A stretch of DNA of 64,000 nucleotides from Vibrio viridaestus (GCF_003856525.1 NZ_RJVQ01000005.1:124001-188000), one strand, 5' to 3'; shown: positions 29,189 through 38,838, counted from the first letter of the stretch. Numbers and translations are program-made. Notes: generated from the letters alone by a model not told the origin.

Positions 29189-29992
29189 TTAGATGCGGTC
29201 TAGAATAAACTGCATGCTTTCTTTAGCCGCTGCGACATGATCAGGTAAATCCCAAACAGGAGCAGAGAATGGTTCAAACGCAAAGTAGCCAGTGTAGCCT
29301 GCAGCAACAAGCTTTTTAATCTGACCAACGTTATCAAGACGGTCTTCAGGACCCACCATCAAACGGTGCTCGTCTAACATTTCTTCAAACGTAATTGCAG
29401 GGTCTTCTACACCAGAGATATGAACTAGCCCTGTGTTTTTTGCAAACACTTCTGTTTCACCCGCACCTTTATGGTGGAAGGTGTCATGAACTAATTTGAA
29501 CGTATCTTCAAAACCCAACTCTTTGATCGCTTCAACGGCAGCGGCTTTAGTGCGCAGTGAGGAAATTGGGAAGCCAAGTGGTTCGACATAACCTTTTAGA
29601 CCATATTTATCAAAAATGGATTTGATATTGGTTAGCGACTCTTTTACTTGCGCTTTGGTTCTTTCATTTCCATCATTCAGAGGACACAACACAATGGCTT
29701 CTGCACCACAGGCACCCGCTAACTCCGCCAAAGCTTCGGTTTTTACTTTTAGTTCGTCGTCCCAAACATTGAATGGATAAATGGCATTGATAGTCAGGAT
29801 TTTTACACCAGCTTCTTTTGCTTTGGCACCAACGGCTTTGGCTTGCTCAACAGAGGTCAGGCTGTTTTCATTCACATCGTTGCGTAACTCGATTGCATCT
29901 AGGCCAAGCTGAACTGCGTAATCAATGAGCGTTTCAGCAGGAACTTTAGGACAAAGCATGTGGTTTAGAGCAAATTTGATTGGAGTGGTCAT
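29189..29992 (-). CDS. iolI: IolI-like sugar isomerase/epimerase (TIM barrel)
   Basis: A 267-residue protein of the AP-endonuclease-2 fold, the same family as IolE but clearly different. Metal-binding stretches are EPLGFP, LVHDTFHH, VHISGVED and FAFEPF. It resembles IolI, which isomerises inosose epimers in B. subtilis, and related hydroxypyruvate-isomerase-like proteins. I start at ATG 29992, with GAGG eight bases upstream; the in-frame GTG at 29998 is too close to that site. It is the first gene of the inositol cluster, divergent from the LacI-type regulator. The exact reaction is inferred. Confidence 0.8.
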   Translation of the reverse strand: MTTPIKFALNHMLCPKVPAETLIDYAVQLGLDAIELRNDVNENSLTSVEQAKAVGAKAKEAGVKILTINAIYPFNVWDDELKVKTEALAELAGACGAEAIVLCPLNDGNERTKAQVKESLTNIKSIFDKYGLKGYVEPLGFPISSLRTKAAAVEAIKELGFEDTFKLVHDTFHHKGAGETEVFAKNTGLVHISGVEDPAITFEEMLDEHRLMVGPEDRLDNVGQIKKLVAAGYTGYFAFEPFSAPVWDLPDHVAAAKESMQFILDRI

Positions 29993-30382
29993 GTTCACTA
30001 CCTCATTATAATTTCACGTTAGTATTTAATATTGTTATTTTGCTGCTAATTCGCAGCTAATTTCCCATCCGTATATACACAGTAATCAAAACATTAACGT
30101 ATGGGTTTAAATGGTCTTATCCGTTCGTTATTTCCGTTTAACGAGCTCAATGTTATCGACATCACTTTCATTTGAATACTTTAATTTTGATGGGTTTTCA
30201 TCATTCAACTCACTGATTAATAACGCTTTATTTTTTACCAACGAAATGTGTGAAGATGAAACTTTAACGCGATCACAAAATTTAATCCCGAGCATAAATT
30301 TGTTCCTTACAAAACATACTCAGACAACGTCTGGTGATACAATTTTTTGAATTATTAATGAGTAAAAGTTCATTTACGTCTT
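29993..30382. other. 390-base divergent regulatory region (iol cluster / LacI-type gene)
   Basis: Contains the promoters for iolI-iolE (leftward) and for the regulator (rightward). I could not find a strong palindrome that would be a confident LacI operator. A 79-codon plus-strand frame is present but has no ribosome binding site and looks random. Confidence 0.4.
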
Positions 30383-31393
30383 ATGAAGAAATCCACTTTT
30401 TCCTTAATTGCAGAAAAAGCACAGGTCGGAATCGCGACTGTTGATCGAGTCATCAACGAACGCGGTGGTGTATCGCCTAAAACGGCACAGAAAGTTATTA
30501 GTGCAGCAAAAGAACTAGGGATTAATCGGGTTCTTCCAGAGGTATATCAAGCACCTTGGAAAGTTGAAGTCATACTCAGCAAAAATCCTTCACACTTTTT
30601 TAAATATCTAACCGCCAGTTTTACTAAGCTTGTTCAGGCACATCAGTACCGCAACATCCGACTACGTTGTACTTTGATGCCTGAGGATCAACCAGAGAAA
30701 CTCGCCTCTCACTTAAGAAATAGTGCTGATCGATACGATGGCATTATTGTATTTGCTAATGATAACGATGCAGTTTATGAAGCATTGAGCGTTTGTCACG
30801 ACAAAGGAACGCCAGTAATCACTCTGGCAACGGATTTACCCAAGGCCAAAAGGTTATGCCACGTTGGGATTGATCAGTACCAGATGGGCCGAACGGCTGG
30901 CTCTCTTATGTCCAAAATGATCAGAGAAGAAGGCAAGATCATCGTCATTAGTGGGCGCTTTGATTATCAAGCGCATATTCAGCGTATGGATGGCTTTCAT
31001 ACGGTGATGGCAAAACATAACAAGGTCGAAATCAGTGATATTTATTATGGCAATGATGAGCGAGATACAATCCGAGGTATTCTAGAAGCCCATAACCGAG
31101 AAAATATTATCGGTATTTATAACTCAGGTGCGGGAAACAAAGCGGTAGGTGAATGGTTAAGCAAACACAACAAAACGGGGAAATGTCCGTTTATCACCCA
31201 CGAGCTCTACCCAACAACAGAGTCGTTGCTAAAAGATCAAAACTTGTATTTCACGCTCGACCAGAATGCTCAACGTCACGCCGAGTTATCGTTAAATATC
31301 ATGTTCAACCATTTAGCAAACAATTTCGAACCGCATATTTATCAAGATGGGAAAGTATCATTCAGTATCTTCACTGAAGAAAATATTGAATAG
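30383..31393 (+). CDS. LacI-family regulator, probable inositol-cluster control
   Basis: A 336-residue regulator. The N-terminal LacI helix-turn-helix (FSLIAEKAQVGIATVDRVINERGGVS) is complete, followed by a periplasmic-binding-protein fold of the ribose-binding type (about 60-320). Position, divergent from iolI/iolE, argues for control of the inositol genes with an inositol derivative as effector (inference). No strong ribosome binding site is seen at the ATG at 30383. The nearest downstream gene is unrelated. Confidence 0.9.
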   Translation: MKKSTFSLIAEKAQVGIATVDRVINERGGVSPKTAQKVISAAKELGINRVLPEVYQAPWKVEVILSKNPSHFFKYLTASFTKLVQAHQYRNIRLRCTLMPEDQPEKLASHLRNSADRYDGIIVFANDNDAVYEALSVCHDKGTPVITLATDLPKAKRLCHVGIDQYQMGRTAGSLMSKMIREEGKIIVISGRFDYQAHIQRMDGFHTVMAKHNKVEISDIYYGNDERDTIRGILEAHNRENIIGIYNSGAGNKAVGEWLSKHNKTGKCPFITHELYPTTESLLKDQNLYFTLDQNAQRHAELSLNIMFNHLANNFEPHIYQDGKVSFSIFTEENIE

Positions 31394-31394
31394 T

Positions 31395-31448
31395 GGAATA
31401 CCACACTCTAAAACTCTGCATTCATCCTGCATTAGAGGTGGTAATTCC
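31395..31448. repeat. long imperfect inverted repeat after the LacI-type gene
   Basis: GGAATACCACACTCTAA (31395-31411) and TTAGAGGTGGTAATTCC (31432-31448) are near complements with a 20-base loop. The left arm contains its own small hairpin (GTGG-AATA-CCAC). No T-run follows. It could be a terminator-like 3' structure or an operator for the next gene. Confidence 0.45.
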
Positions 31449-31503
31449 CCGCTAAGTATTTAGAATGCGGCGGTCTATTTTCATTGTCCCTGTAGAGTAC
31501 GTT

Positions 31504-31950
31504 ATGATTCGCGATTATACCTATCAATGCCTGACTGAAATGCCACGAGATGTACTAGAAGAATTCAGTGCCCGTATGCTGAGTAAAATGGTTCCAGAGG
31601 ATGTCATGAGCGAAATATTCACTTTTGAGCAGGAAGAAGTCGATAGCGAGGAGCGATTACTATCAGCGCGATTCGATGCCATGCTAAGAATGACCGCTAT
31701 TGCTCTCAGTGAAATACAACAAGCCTTTGATGATTCAGACAACGCTAAACAAAACAGTGAGCGTATGACGAGACTGATTATGTGGCACTTTTATGCAGTA
31801 TCGTTCAATTTAGAAAACGCGATTCCATTAGCATTTCATTGCGAGCAAGTAGAAAAGATTCTGCAAAATACACCACAGGACGCATTTAGCTGGGTGACGA
31901 CATTAACTGAGCTTTTGCATACTTACGCAGAGTTAAATGCTAAAGAATAA
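31504..31950 (+). CDS. uncharacterised 148-residue helical protein
   Basis: I do not recognise the family. The protein is acidic, probably cytosolic, and almost entirely alpha-helical, with no motif or membrane segment. I prefer the ATG at 31504; an upstream ATG at 31465 would add 13 mostly hydrophobic residues without a clear ribosome binding site. Its end overlaps the 3' end of the convergent EEP-family gene by 11 bases. Confidence 0.55.
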   Translation: MIRDYTYQCLTEMPRDVLEEFSARMLSKMVPEDVMSEIFTFEQEEVDSEERLLSARFDAMLRMTAIALSEIQQAFDDSDNAKQNSERMTRLIMWHFYAVSFNLENAIPLAFHCEQVEKILQNTPQDAFSWVTTLTELLHTYAELNAKE

Positions 31951-32890
31951 ACTCGACTGTTAGCGCAACAAAAGCATGATCACTCGCTTGTTTGTCACGT
32001 TCAAAAATCGGATTAATTAAATGCGGGTCAAGAACACGGTAATCGACCAAATCTGCTAACGAACAAGATGAGTCCGCCTGAAATTCCTGAGAAACGAGGA
32101 TGTAATCAAGAACATTACCTTTAGCAAAATGGTAATGGGTAGGAACACGAGCTAAGTCGGGATATCGTTTGTTGTAGATACCCCAACTGTCTCTTAGGGA
32201 AAGAACCGTTTCATTCTGAGTAAACTCTTTGGTCAGAAGCCCGGTGATGTCACTGGTTAACGACTGATTCATATCCCCCATCAATACGGTTGGTACCGGA
32301 TGCGAAGCATACTGCTGTTCCATGAACAATCTTAGCATCACCGTTTCCCAACCTCGTTGCTGGCTAGACAGCCATTTACCAATGACCTGTTCTTCTCTAC
32401 TCTCATCGACACTCTCTGCGGCTCGCTGAGATTTCAAGTGACAAACATAAACCGCAATATCGCCAATATCAGGCACTCCTATTCGAGCGTAAATCGGTTT
32501 ACGGCTAAAATCAGGAACTGACGTTTGGTAGAGCTGTTCAATCTCTCTATCCAGAGTGACACTCTGCGCTAGAGCAATCGGATAGCGAGATGCTAAAGCC
32601 ACGACAGGGCGAGAATAGATGTATTCATCTTCGATGTGTGGCTCATCAACACAAGCAAAATAAGGGTAGCCCAATTCAGAAAAAAGCTGTTTCGCTGCGT
32701 CTATGCTGAAGACTTCCTGAACCCCAATAATGTCTGCATCAAGAATACGAAACTGCTCTTTGGTCCAATGGCATTTACCTTTCCAGTCCTCAGCTTCATA
32801 AATATTTTCAAAGTCGTAGTAAGCACCAGGAGGTTCAATAAAATTAAATAAATTCGCAGTAGCGAACGTCAGCTTTCTATTGGTATTCAA
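31940..32890 (-). CDS. endonuclease/exonuclease/phosphatase (EEP) family protein
   Basis: A 316-residue protein of the DNase I-like fold. Visible catalytic landmarks are VQEVF (metal-binding Glu), MGDMNQS (G-D-x-N) and the C-terminal SDHAF. It has no signal peptide, so it should act in the cytosol; substrates in this family range from DNA to phospholipids and nucleotides, and none can be chosen here. The start is TTG at 32890, supported by AAAGGGG about seven bases upstream. Confidence 0.85.
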   Translation of the reverse strand: MNTNRKLTFATANLFNFIEPPGAYYDFENIYEAEDWKGKCHWTKEQFRILDADIIGVQEVFSIDAAKQLFSELGYPYFACVDEPHIEDEYIYSRPVVALASRYPIALAQSVTLDREIEQLYQTSVPDFSRKPIYARIGVPDIGDIAVYVCHLKSQRAAESVDESREEQVIGKWLSSQQRGWETVMLRLFMEQQYASHPVPTVLMGDMNQSLTSDITGLLTKEFTQNETVLSLRDSWGIYNKRYPDLARVPTHYHFAKGNVLDYILVSQEFQADSSCSLADLVDYRVLDPHLINPIFERDKQASDHAFVALTVEFIL

Positions 32891-32944
32891 AACGGCCCCT
32901 TTCGAGCAGAATAACGTCTTCAGTCTAGCAAAATATCTGGCTCA

Positions 32945-34300
32945 TTAACCAAACACTTTTTCCGCATATCGAGCGAGCCCTGCTGTTACCGAACCAAAAA
33001 AGTTGCCTGATACAACAGGAATACCAGGTAATTCACTTTCAACAACAGCACGTAGTATTGGTGATCGTGCGCTACCACCGGTCATATAGATTACATCAGG
33101 CTTATCGCTTGCCTGAGTTAATGCCTCACGAATGAGCTCAACCATTTTGCTCACTGGTGTAGCGATCGACTCTTCTACTTGGTTTCGATCCACAACGGTA
33201 TCAAAACGATGAACGCCTGCTAAGTCGAGCGTTGAAGTAAATTCATTCTGCTCGGACATGGCGATTTTTGTCTGCTCAGCATGAAGAACAAGTTGATAAC
33301 CGAGCTTATGTTCATACACGGCCAGTAAGCGCTCAAGCAAATCAGGTTGTGCAGCATCACTTTTTAACTGTTCTAAGGCTTTGCGATTACTCGCCATATA
33401 GAAATCAGTCTGAGCCACAACATCGTTGATAGCGATTGGATTCCAAAACTGTTTCGTCGGCATAAAGATGCCACGCTGCTGCTTCGAATCTTTACCCAGC
33501 TCGGGCATAATACGGTTGAACGCAAGATGAATATCCAGATCGTTTCCACCAACCCGACTTCCGCTGTGGCTTAATAAGCTTGCCTGACGATCTAACTGGT
33601 TTCGATAGCTAGGACCCATTCTAATCAATGAGCAATCTGTCGTACCACCACCAATATCGACCACTAAGACGGTTTTATCCTCAGTCAGCTGACTTTCATA
33701 ATCAAGTCCTGCCGCAACCGGTTCGAATTGAAACTCGATATTCTGGAAGCCCGCTCTTTTAGCAGCTCGATACAAAATGCTCTCGGCCTGCTGGTTTGCT
33801 AGTTCGCTCTTGAGACCTTGAAAATTGACGGGGCGACCGATTACTGTTTGCGAGACCGACCGTTGCAGTGCGAATTCAGATTTCTGTTTAATATTGGCCA
33901 TCATGGCGCAAACAAGATCTTCGAAAAATCGAATCTGCATATCATGAAGTCCACTGGCTCCCAGAAATGACTTGGGAGACTTAACGTAGTAGACAAACTC
34001 GGGATCGGCCAGGTAACTGTCTAATGCGGCCTGTCCAAACAACAAATCCCCAGATTCCAACTCAATATCTTCTTCGCGATTTCCTGCAATAGCGCTACGC
34101 AATAGCTGCTTACCCAAGGCATCTTCCGGCTCAATCTTAAAAAAACGATACAGGTACTCCGAGACCGACTCCCTAGTTGGTGCACACAAGGTTGAAGGAA
34201 TAAAAGGTGTGTCCCCTTCAAGAGGCAGCATGCGGGCGGAATCTCCCTCCATTACCGCTACTGAACAGTTAGCCGTACCATAATCAAAACCGATATACAT
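32945..34300 (-). CDS. yegD: Hsp70-family protein YegD
   Basis: A 451-residue Hsp70/actin-fold ATPase, the length of E. coli YegD. Phosphate-binding motifs are GFDYGTANC near the N-terminus and VDIGGGTTDCSL in the middle, with MTGGSARSP (adenosine motif) near the end. It has the ATPase half only and no classical DnaK substrate-binding domain, as is normal for YegD. Its cellular role is poorly understood. It lies between an EEP-family gene and a racemase gene, all in the same direction, but the gaps make an operon uncertain. Confidence 0.93.
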   Translation of the reverse strand: MYIGFDYGTANCSVAVMEGDSARMLPLEGDTPFIPSTLCAPTRESVSEYLYRFFKIEPEDALGKQLLRSAIAGNREEDIELESGDLLFGQAALDSYLADPEFVYYVKSPKSFLGASGLHDMQIRFFEDLVCAMMANIKQKSEFALQRSVSQTVIGRPVNFQGLKSELANQQAESILYRAAKRAGFQNIEFQFEPVAAGLDYESQLTEDKTVLVVDIGGGTTDCSLIRMGPSYRNQLDRQASLLSHSGSRVGGNDLDIHLAFNRIMPELGKDSKQQRGIFMPTKQFWNPIAINDVVAQTDFYMASNRKALEQLKSDAAQPDLLERLLAVYEHKLGYQLVLHAEQTKIAMSEQNEFTSTLDLAGVHRFDTVVDRNQVEESIATPVSKMVELIREALTQASDKPDVIYMTGGSARSPILRAVVESELPGIPVVSGNFFGSVTAGLARYAEKVFG

Positions 34301-34377
34301 GTATCATCCAAGAACCAAAAAAAGGATTGGAAATTTTACGCATCGCTGAGGAAATTTCAACGCCGTAATATGTGGGA

Positions 34378-35076
34378 CTATTCGCTAGCAAGCGCGTAAC
34401 CGACACCACTCATAGCGTGAATTTCAGTCGTATCATACAAACGAATATCTGTATCTGCTTGTTGAACTAACAACGCAATTTCTGTGCATCCGAGAATAAT
34501 TGCCTGTGCGCCTTGCTCAGCCAGTTTATTGATAATTTTTAGGTACGCATGCTTAGATTCTGGCTTTATCAGTCCCAAGCACAACTCGGTATAGATAATA
34601 TCGTGAATGATCGTTTGGTCGTCGCGCTCTGGAACGACAACATCAATACCAAATCTATCTGTAATACGACCTTTATAAAAATCCTGCTCCATTGTGAAGC
34701 GGGTTCCCAATAACCCAACTTTGGTTATCTCGTCATGCTGGAGACGCTGCGCAGTTGCGTCAGCGATATGTAACATAGGAATGGCTAGCTTAGCTTCAAT
34801 TTCAGGGGCCACTTTATGCATGGTATTCGTACAAATCATGACAAAGTCAGCACCAGCTTTTTCCAACGATAAAGCAGCATCGCCTAGAATCTCTGCCGTT
34901 TCAGCCCATTTCCCCTGATGCTGTAGTACTTCGATCTCTGCAAAATCGACACTGTATAAACATAATTTCGCAGAATGTTGCCCACCCAGTTTTGCTTTGA
35001 CGGCTTCGTTGATTATTCGGTAATAGCTTTGCGTTGACTCCCAACTCATACCACCAATAAGACCTATTGTTTTCAT
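34378..35076 (-). CDS. aspartate/glutamate racemase family protein
   Basis: A 232-residue PLP-independent racemase. The two catalytic Cys are in MICTNTMHK and ILGCTEI, and the N-terminus is TIGLIGGMSWEST, typical of the aspartate racemase (YgeA-like) group. I start at ATG 35076, which follows AAGGA; longer frames overlap the LysR gene. It converts L- to D-amino acids, probably aspartate or a broad set. It follows the LysR gene by 25 bases in the same direction and might be co-transcribed. Confidence 0.9.
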   Translation of the reverse strand: MKTIGLIGGMSWESTQSYYRIINEAVKAKLGGQHSAKLCLYSVDFAEIEVLQHQGKWAETAEILGDAALSLEKAGADFVMICTNTMHKVAPEIEAKLAIPMLHIADATAQRLQHDEITKVGLLGTRFTMEQDFYKGRITDRFGIDVVVPERDDQTIIHDIIYTELCLGLIKPESKHAYLKIINKLAEQGAQAIILGCTEIALLVQQADTDIRLYDTTEIHAMSGVGYALASE

Positions 35077-35101
35077 ATACGAATCCTTTTCGATTGAACG
35101 G

Positions 35102-36007
35102 TCAGGCAAGCCGTTCTGCCAAACGCCGCTTAACAAATTCAAGAAATGCGGATACTTTCCGCGAGCGGGTCACTTGTTCGGATGACAACAATGCAACGAT
35201 ATCCGCTTCCGCAAATTGATAATCCGGCAGTACCCGAAGCAATTGACCTTGCTTTAGTTCTTCTTTCACATCCCATTCAGAGCGTTGAATAATTCCTTGA
35301 TGTGCCAAACACCAATCTTTCGTTACTTTGCTGACGTTACTCGCAAGGACAGGATGAACACGGACACTCACGTTTTGTCCCGACTCACTATGAGTTAAGC
35401 GCCACATTGTTGCGTCTTCATCATTTTCTCGCAGAGCGATACAACGATGATGTTCTAAATCTTTAGGATGTTCAATCGCGGGCATAGACTGCAGATATGT
35501 CGGTGTAGCAAGTAACAAGCGTCTATTTTTTGCTAGCACAACTCTTTTGAGGGATGAGTCCTGCAAATAACCAATGTAAAACATGATGTCAGGACTATTA
35601 TGTTCTGACCACTTAGGAATATCAGATAAGTAGAGCTCTATCGTAGTAAGGGGATACTTCTGCTGAAATTCACCTATTAATGGCCCAATGTGTTTTTCGC
35701 CAAAACCGAGTGAGCAAATCACTCTAAGACTTCCAGAAATAGCCAGTTTCTGCTCAGAAACATGTTGAGTTAGATTTTCCAACTCCTGCAAAACACCCTG
35801 CCCTTTGTGAGCGAGTACTTTCCCCTCCTCAGTCAGTGAAATCAGGCGAGCCGTTCGCTCAACGAGTCTAACACCAAGCTTGCGCTCAATGTTCTGCAAG
35901 CGCTGAGAGACACTAGGAGGCGTCACATTCAATTTTCTTGCCGCTGCGGCCAAAGAACGACTTCCGGAAACAACCACAAAAAACTCTAAATCTTGCGACG
36001 ACAGCAT
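35102..36007 (-). CDS. LysR-family regulator
   Basis: A 301-residue LysR-type regulator with a standard winged helix (about 2-60: SLAAAARKLNVTPPSVSQRL) and effector-binding domain. I use the ATG at 36007 rather than the TTG three codons before it. It is divergent from a TSUP-type exporter (102 bases between) and followed closely by the racemase gene, so either could be its target. The effector is unknown. Confidence 0.9.
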   Translation of the reverse strand: MLSSQDLEFFVVVSGSRSLAAAARKLNVTPPSVSQRLQNIERKLGVRLVERTARLISLTEEGKVLAHKGQGVLQELENLTQHVSEQKLAISGSLRVICSLGFGEKHIGPLIGEFQQKYPLTTIELYLSDIPKWSEHNSPDIMFYIGYLQDSSLKRVVLAKNRRLLLATPTYLQSMPAIEHPKDLEHHRCIALRENDEDATMWRLTHSESGQNVSVRVHPVLASNVSKVTKDWCLAHQGIIQRSEWDVKEELKQGQLLRVLPDYQFAEADIVALLSSEQVTRSRKVSAFLEFVKRRLAERLA

Positions 36008-36108
36008 TAAGTCCAACCTTAATGATGAAATAAATAATGATTAATTTAACTACATATTAGGCAATGATACAAATGGAGACTCATTCAACTACAAAGACAT
36101 AGATAGAC

Positions 36109-36906
36109 ATGGAAAATCTTTTCTCACACTACGACCTCTGGATTGTTTTATTTTTGCTTGTCATAGCAATATTTGCCGGCGTCGTTGACGCGATCGCGGG
36201 TGGCGGAGGCCTTATAACAGTTCCCAGTCTGATGCTGGTCGGGTTACCACCAATGACAGTGCTAGGAACAAACAGACTACAAGCCGTGATTGGCGAATTA
36301 ACAACCTCACTGGTTTATCTTAAGAGTAAGGAATTACCCATCAAAGGACTATTCATCGGGGTTATTGCAACGTCTGTCGGCGCAATTCTGGGTGCCTATG
36401 CAGTCAGTATATTAGACAAAACGATGCTAGAGCAGTTGCTACCTTTTCTTATGGTCGCGGTCACCCTTTACTCCATATTGTCCAAAAGGCTTAAATCCGA
36501 TCAAGCCAGTCATCCTAAGCTGCAACCCCATTCCTTTATGATTACTTTTGGCTTAGTGATCGGTTTTTATAATGGCTTTTTTGGCCCTGGTACAGGTTCC
36601 TTATGGATGCTTTCATTTATCGCTTTACTGGGATACACATTAAAACAGGCGACGATGGCAACCAAACCATTGAATCTGATCGGTAATGTTGTCTCACTCG
36701 TACTGTTTATCATGCTTGGGCATGTTGATTATCAATTGGGTTTGATGATGGCGATAGGACAAATCATTGGATCGATTATCGGTAGTAAGTGTGTTCTTTC
36801 TTACGGGACGCGAATGGTTAGGCCTGTATTTATTTCAGTCACAATTATCATGACAACGAAACTGCTGTACGAAAATTTGCGTAGTTATGAACAATGGTTC
36901 TACTAA
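36109..36906 (+). CDS. TSUP-family (TauE/SafE, YfcA-like) membrane transporter
   Basis: A 265-residue inner-membrane protein with about eight helices. The N-terminal DAIAGGGGLITVPSL and the later GFYNGFFGPGTGS are the paired family signatures, both complete. TSUP proteins export sulfite, organosulfonates or other small anions; E. coli YfcA is the closest known layout. Divergent from a LysR regulator that may control it. Confidence 0.92.
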   Translation: MENLFSHYDLWIVLFLLVIAIFAGVVDAIAGGGGLITVPSLMLVGLPPMTVLGTNRLQAVIGELTTSLVYLKSKELPIKGLFIGVIATSVGAILGAYAVSILDKTMLEQLLPFLMVAVTLYSILSKRLKSDQASHPKLQPHSFMITFGLVIGFYNGFFGPGTGSLWMLSFIALLGYTLKQATMATKPLNLIGNVVSLVLFIMLGHVDYQLGLMMAIGQIIGSIIGSKCVLSYGTRMVRPVFISVTIIMTTKLLYENLRSYEQWFY

Positions 36907-37043
36907 ACATTCCCTAGTGTAAATTGCGCCTGAGATCTATTTGATTTATGATTCAATAGATTAAAAGAGAATTCGTCATAAATACCAGCAGGTTGTGCTC
37001 ATCTAATGCGCTCAAATCCCACAAATACTCAGGAGAATCAGTT

Positions 37044-37418
37044 ATGACTAAAGAAACGATAACAATGGATGTCCCGGTGGCGATTGCTGAACGAGTTCAG
37101 GCTCTAATAGATGCTCACGAAGCGAAAGAAAAATTCAAAATAGAAAGAACAGCCGTAGTCAATGATTTCCTTGCCATGGATAACTTGAGCAGAGAAATGG
37201 CGGTATACAGTCTCGCTCAAGATGAACTACTCAATACTTTGCGGTTTGTTTATGAGTTATCTGGTACCAACAATAAGTTCGTTAAAAGTATCCTGACGCA
37301 GTTTAGAGAAAATCCCAATAAGCCACTTACTGATTCTCAACGCTCTTCAGCAAAAGGAATGCTGTTCAACCTTATGAACGATCCTTCGCTCGTCTCTGCA
37401 ATGAAAGAGAATCAGTAA
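37044..37418 (+). CDS. uncharacterised 124-residue protein
   Basis: I do not recognise the family. The protein is short, soluble and predicted helical, with a Lys/Glu-rich N-terminal helix (AERVQALIDAHEAKEKFKIER). The ATG at 37044 has an excellent site (AGGAGAATC), which supports it as a real gene; the longer GTG frame is not needed. It is convergent with the Lrp-type gene. Confidence 0.65.
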   Translation: MTKETITMDVPVAIAERVQALIDAHEAKEKFKIERTAVVNDFLAMDNLSREMAVYSLAQDELLNTLRFVYELSGTNNKFVKSILTQFRENPNKPLTDSQRSSAKGMLFNLMNDPSLVSAMKENQ

Positions 37419-37429
37419 CTATTCAAACT

Positions 37430-37459
37430 GGTAGGGTTAATTTAAGCGCTAGCCCTACC
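37430..37459. terminator. hairpin between convergent genes
   Basis: GGTAGGG (37430-37436) and CCCTACC (37453-37459) form a 7-bp stem around a 16-base loop. The right arm lies over the stop codon of the Lrp-type gene. No T-run follows, so termination would be weak or bidirectional. Confidence 0.4.
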
Positions 37460-37874
37460 GTCTAATCCGCTCTTCCAAAACAGTATGCGTAATTATTTTT
37501 GTTAGATTAGGGAGTTGTTCCAAACGTAATCTAAGATCATTTAATTGTGTGATACTTTCCGCCTCTGCAAATATCATCATGTCCACTTCACCCGATGTAC
37601 TATGGCAATGTTTTATCTCAGGATAAGGACGAATAATCACCTCAATCTGCTCGCAGCAGCTGTGGGTAAAAGCGAGCTGAAAGTATGCCGCAACCTTGTT
37701 TACCGAAGGCTTAAGTTCAACTCGATAACCAGTGATATAATGGCTATCTTCGAGTTTGCGAATACGCTCCAACACAGCCGTTCGAGAAAGTCCTACCTGC
37801 CGCGCTATTTCAGCGTTTGACTGACGCGCATCGTCACTCAAACAGGCAATTATTTTTTGGTCAAATTTATCCAT
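37455..37874 (-). CDS. Lrp/AsnC-family regulator
   Basis: A 139-residue feast/famine regulator: N-terminal helix-turn-helix (about 5-50: NAEIARQVGLSRTAVLERIRKL) and C-terminal RAM domain (about 65-135: TSGEVDMMIFAEA). It is divergent from the nitrilase-family gene (178 bases between), which is its most likely local target. Amino acids are the usual effectors. Confidence 0.92.
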   Translation of the reverse strand: MDKFDQKIIACLSDDARQSNAEIARQVGLSRTAVLERIRKLEDSHYITGYRVELKPSVNKVAAYFQLAFTHSCCEQIEVIIRPYPEIKHCHSTSGEVDMMIFAEAESITQLNDLRLRLEQLPNLTKIITHTVLEERIRR

Positions 37875-38052
37875 AGCACCAACTTCAATCGCTTTTATTG
37901 TATTTGTTTAGGGACTTAAACCACGCACTGACGATCCGTCGTGAAATCTGACATATCGCGGTCAAATGGCGGCGGGTTGACTATCCGCAATAGAACGCTT
38001 TTACCTTAATGTATTCCCAAGGACAAATCGAGTGTTAATCAGGAACCATGAT

Positions 38053-38826
38053 ATGAAAGTGACTTTCGTTGAATTACCCGAAAATCTACAAGCCGATAGC
38101 CCTAAATGGGAAGATAAAAAGCAATTGATTCAATTGGAAAAAAGCGATGTATTACTGACAAACGAAATGCCATTCGGCCGTTGGCTATTCGACAAAGCCG
38201 AATACGATGCGGTGACAGCTAGCGACGTTATCCGGGAAAATGAGCTGGGTGTAGAGGCTCTTAAAAAGTTGGAACTACCTGTTGTTCTATCATCAAGGCC
38301 GATACAACATGACTCAAAACTTGCCAATGAAGCGTTTGCGTTGATCAATGGCGTCTATCATCGAGCCCACCGTAAACAGTACTTTCCTGATGAACCTGGA
38401 TTCTACGAAGCCGCATGGTTCAAAGGTGATCAATCTGGCTTTGAGGTCATTAATATCGGGCAGGTTTCAGTTGGTTTTATGCTATGTACTGAAGTCATGT
38501 TTAGCGAATGGGCGCGCGCTTATCGACGTCAGGGAGCCCATCTTATTGTTGTTCCTCGTTCAACCGAACAAAACGTAGAAAAATGGAAAACGGCAGCCTC
38601 TCTCGCAGCGATTGTTTCGGGCTGTTATGTTGTAAGTTCCAATCGTGCTGGACGATTTAGTGATGATATTACCTTTGGTGGTCATGGCTTTGCTTTTGCG
38701 CCCGACGGAACTTTAATTGCTGAAACATCAGCGACTAATCCTATCGTTTCATTTGAATTGGATATAGATCTCGTCCAGCACCAGCAACGTCAGTTCCCAT
38801 GTTATGTAAAAGAACCTAATCTCTGA
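38053..38826 (+). CDS. carbon-nitrogen hydrolase (nitrilase superfamily)
   Basis: A 257-residue amidase-type enzyme. The Glu-Lys-Cys triad is visible: E38 in LLTNEMPFG, K108 in HRKQYFP and C145 in MLCTEVMF, followed by RRQGAHLIVVPR. It should hydrolyse an amide or nitrile; the substrate is not evident. I start at ATG 38053, with AGGA eight bases before it. An Lrp/AsnC regulator is transcribed divergently, which suggests amino-acid-related control. Confidence 0.88.
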   Translation: MKVTFVELPENLQADSPKWEDKKQLIQLEKSDVLLTNEMPFGRWLFDKAEYDAVTASDVIRENELGVEALKKLELPVVLSSRPIQHDSKLANEAFALINGVYHRAHRKQYFPDEPGFYEAAWFKGDQSGFEVINIGQVSVGFMLCTEVMFSEWARAYRRQGAHLIVVPRSTEQNVEKWKTAASLAAIVSGCYVVSSNRAGRFSDDITFGGHGFAFAPDGTLIAETSATNPIVSFELDIDLVQHQQRQFPCYVKEPNL

Positions 38827-38838
38827 TAGATACGAATT

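Noticed and set aside
30111-30350. 79-codon plus-strand ORF in the iol/LacI spacer
   Set aside because: No ribosome binding site, low-complexity Phe/Ser/Asn-rich translation, and it lies in a region that must hold two divergent promoters. Probably chance.
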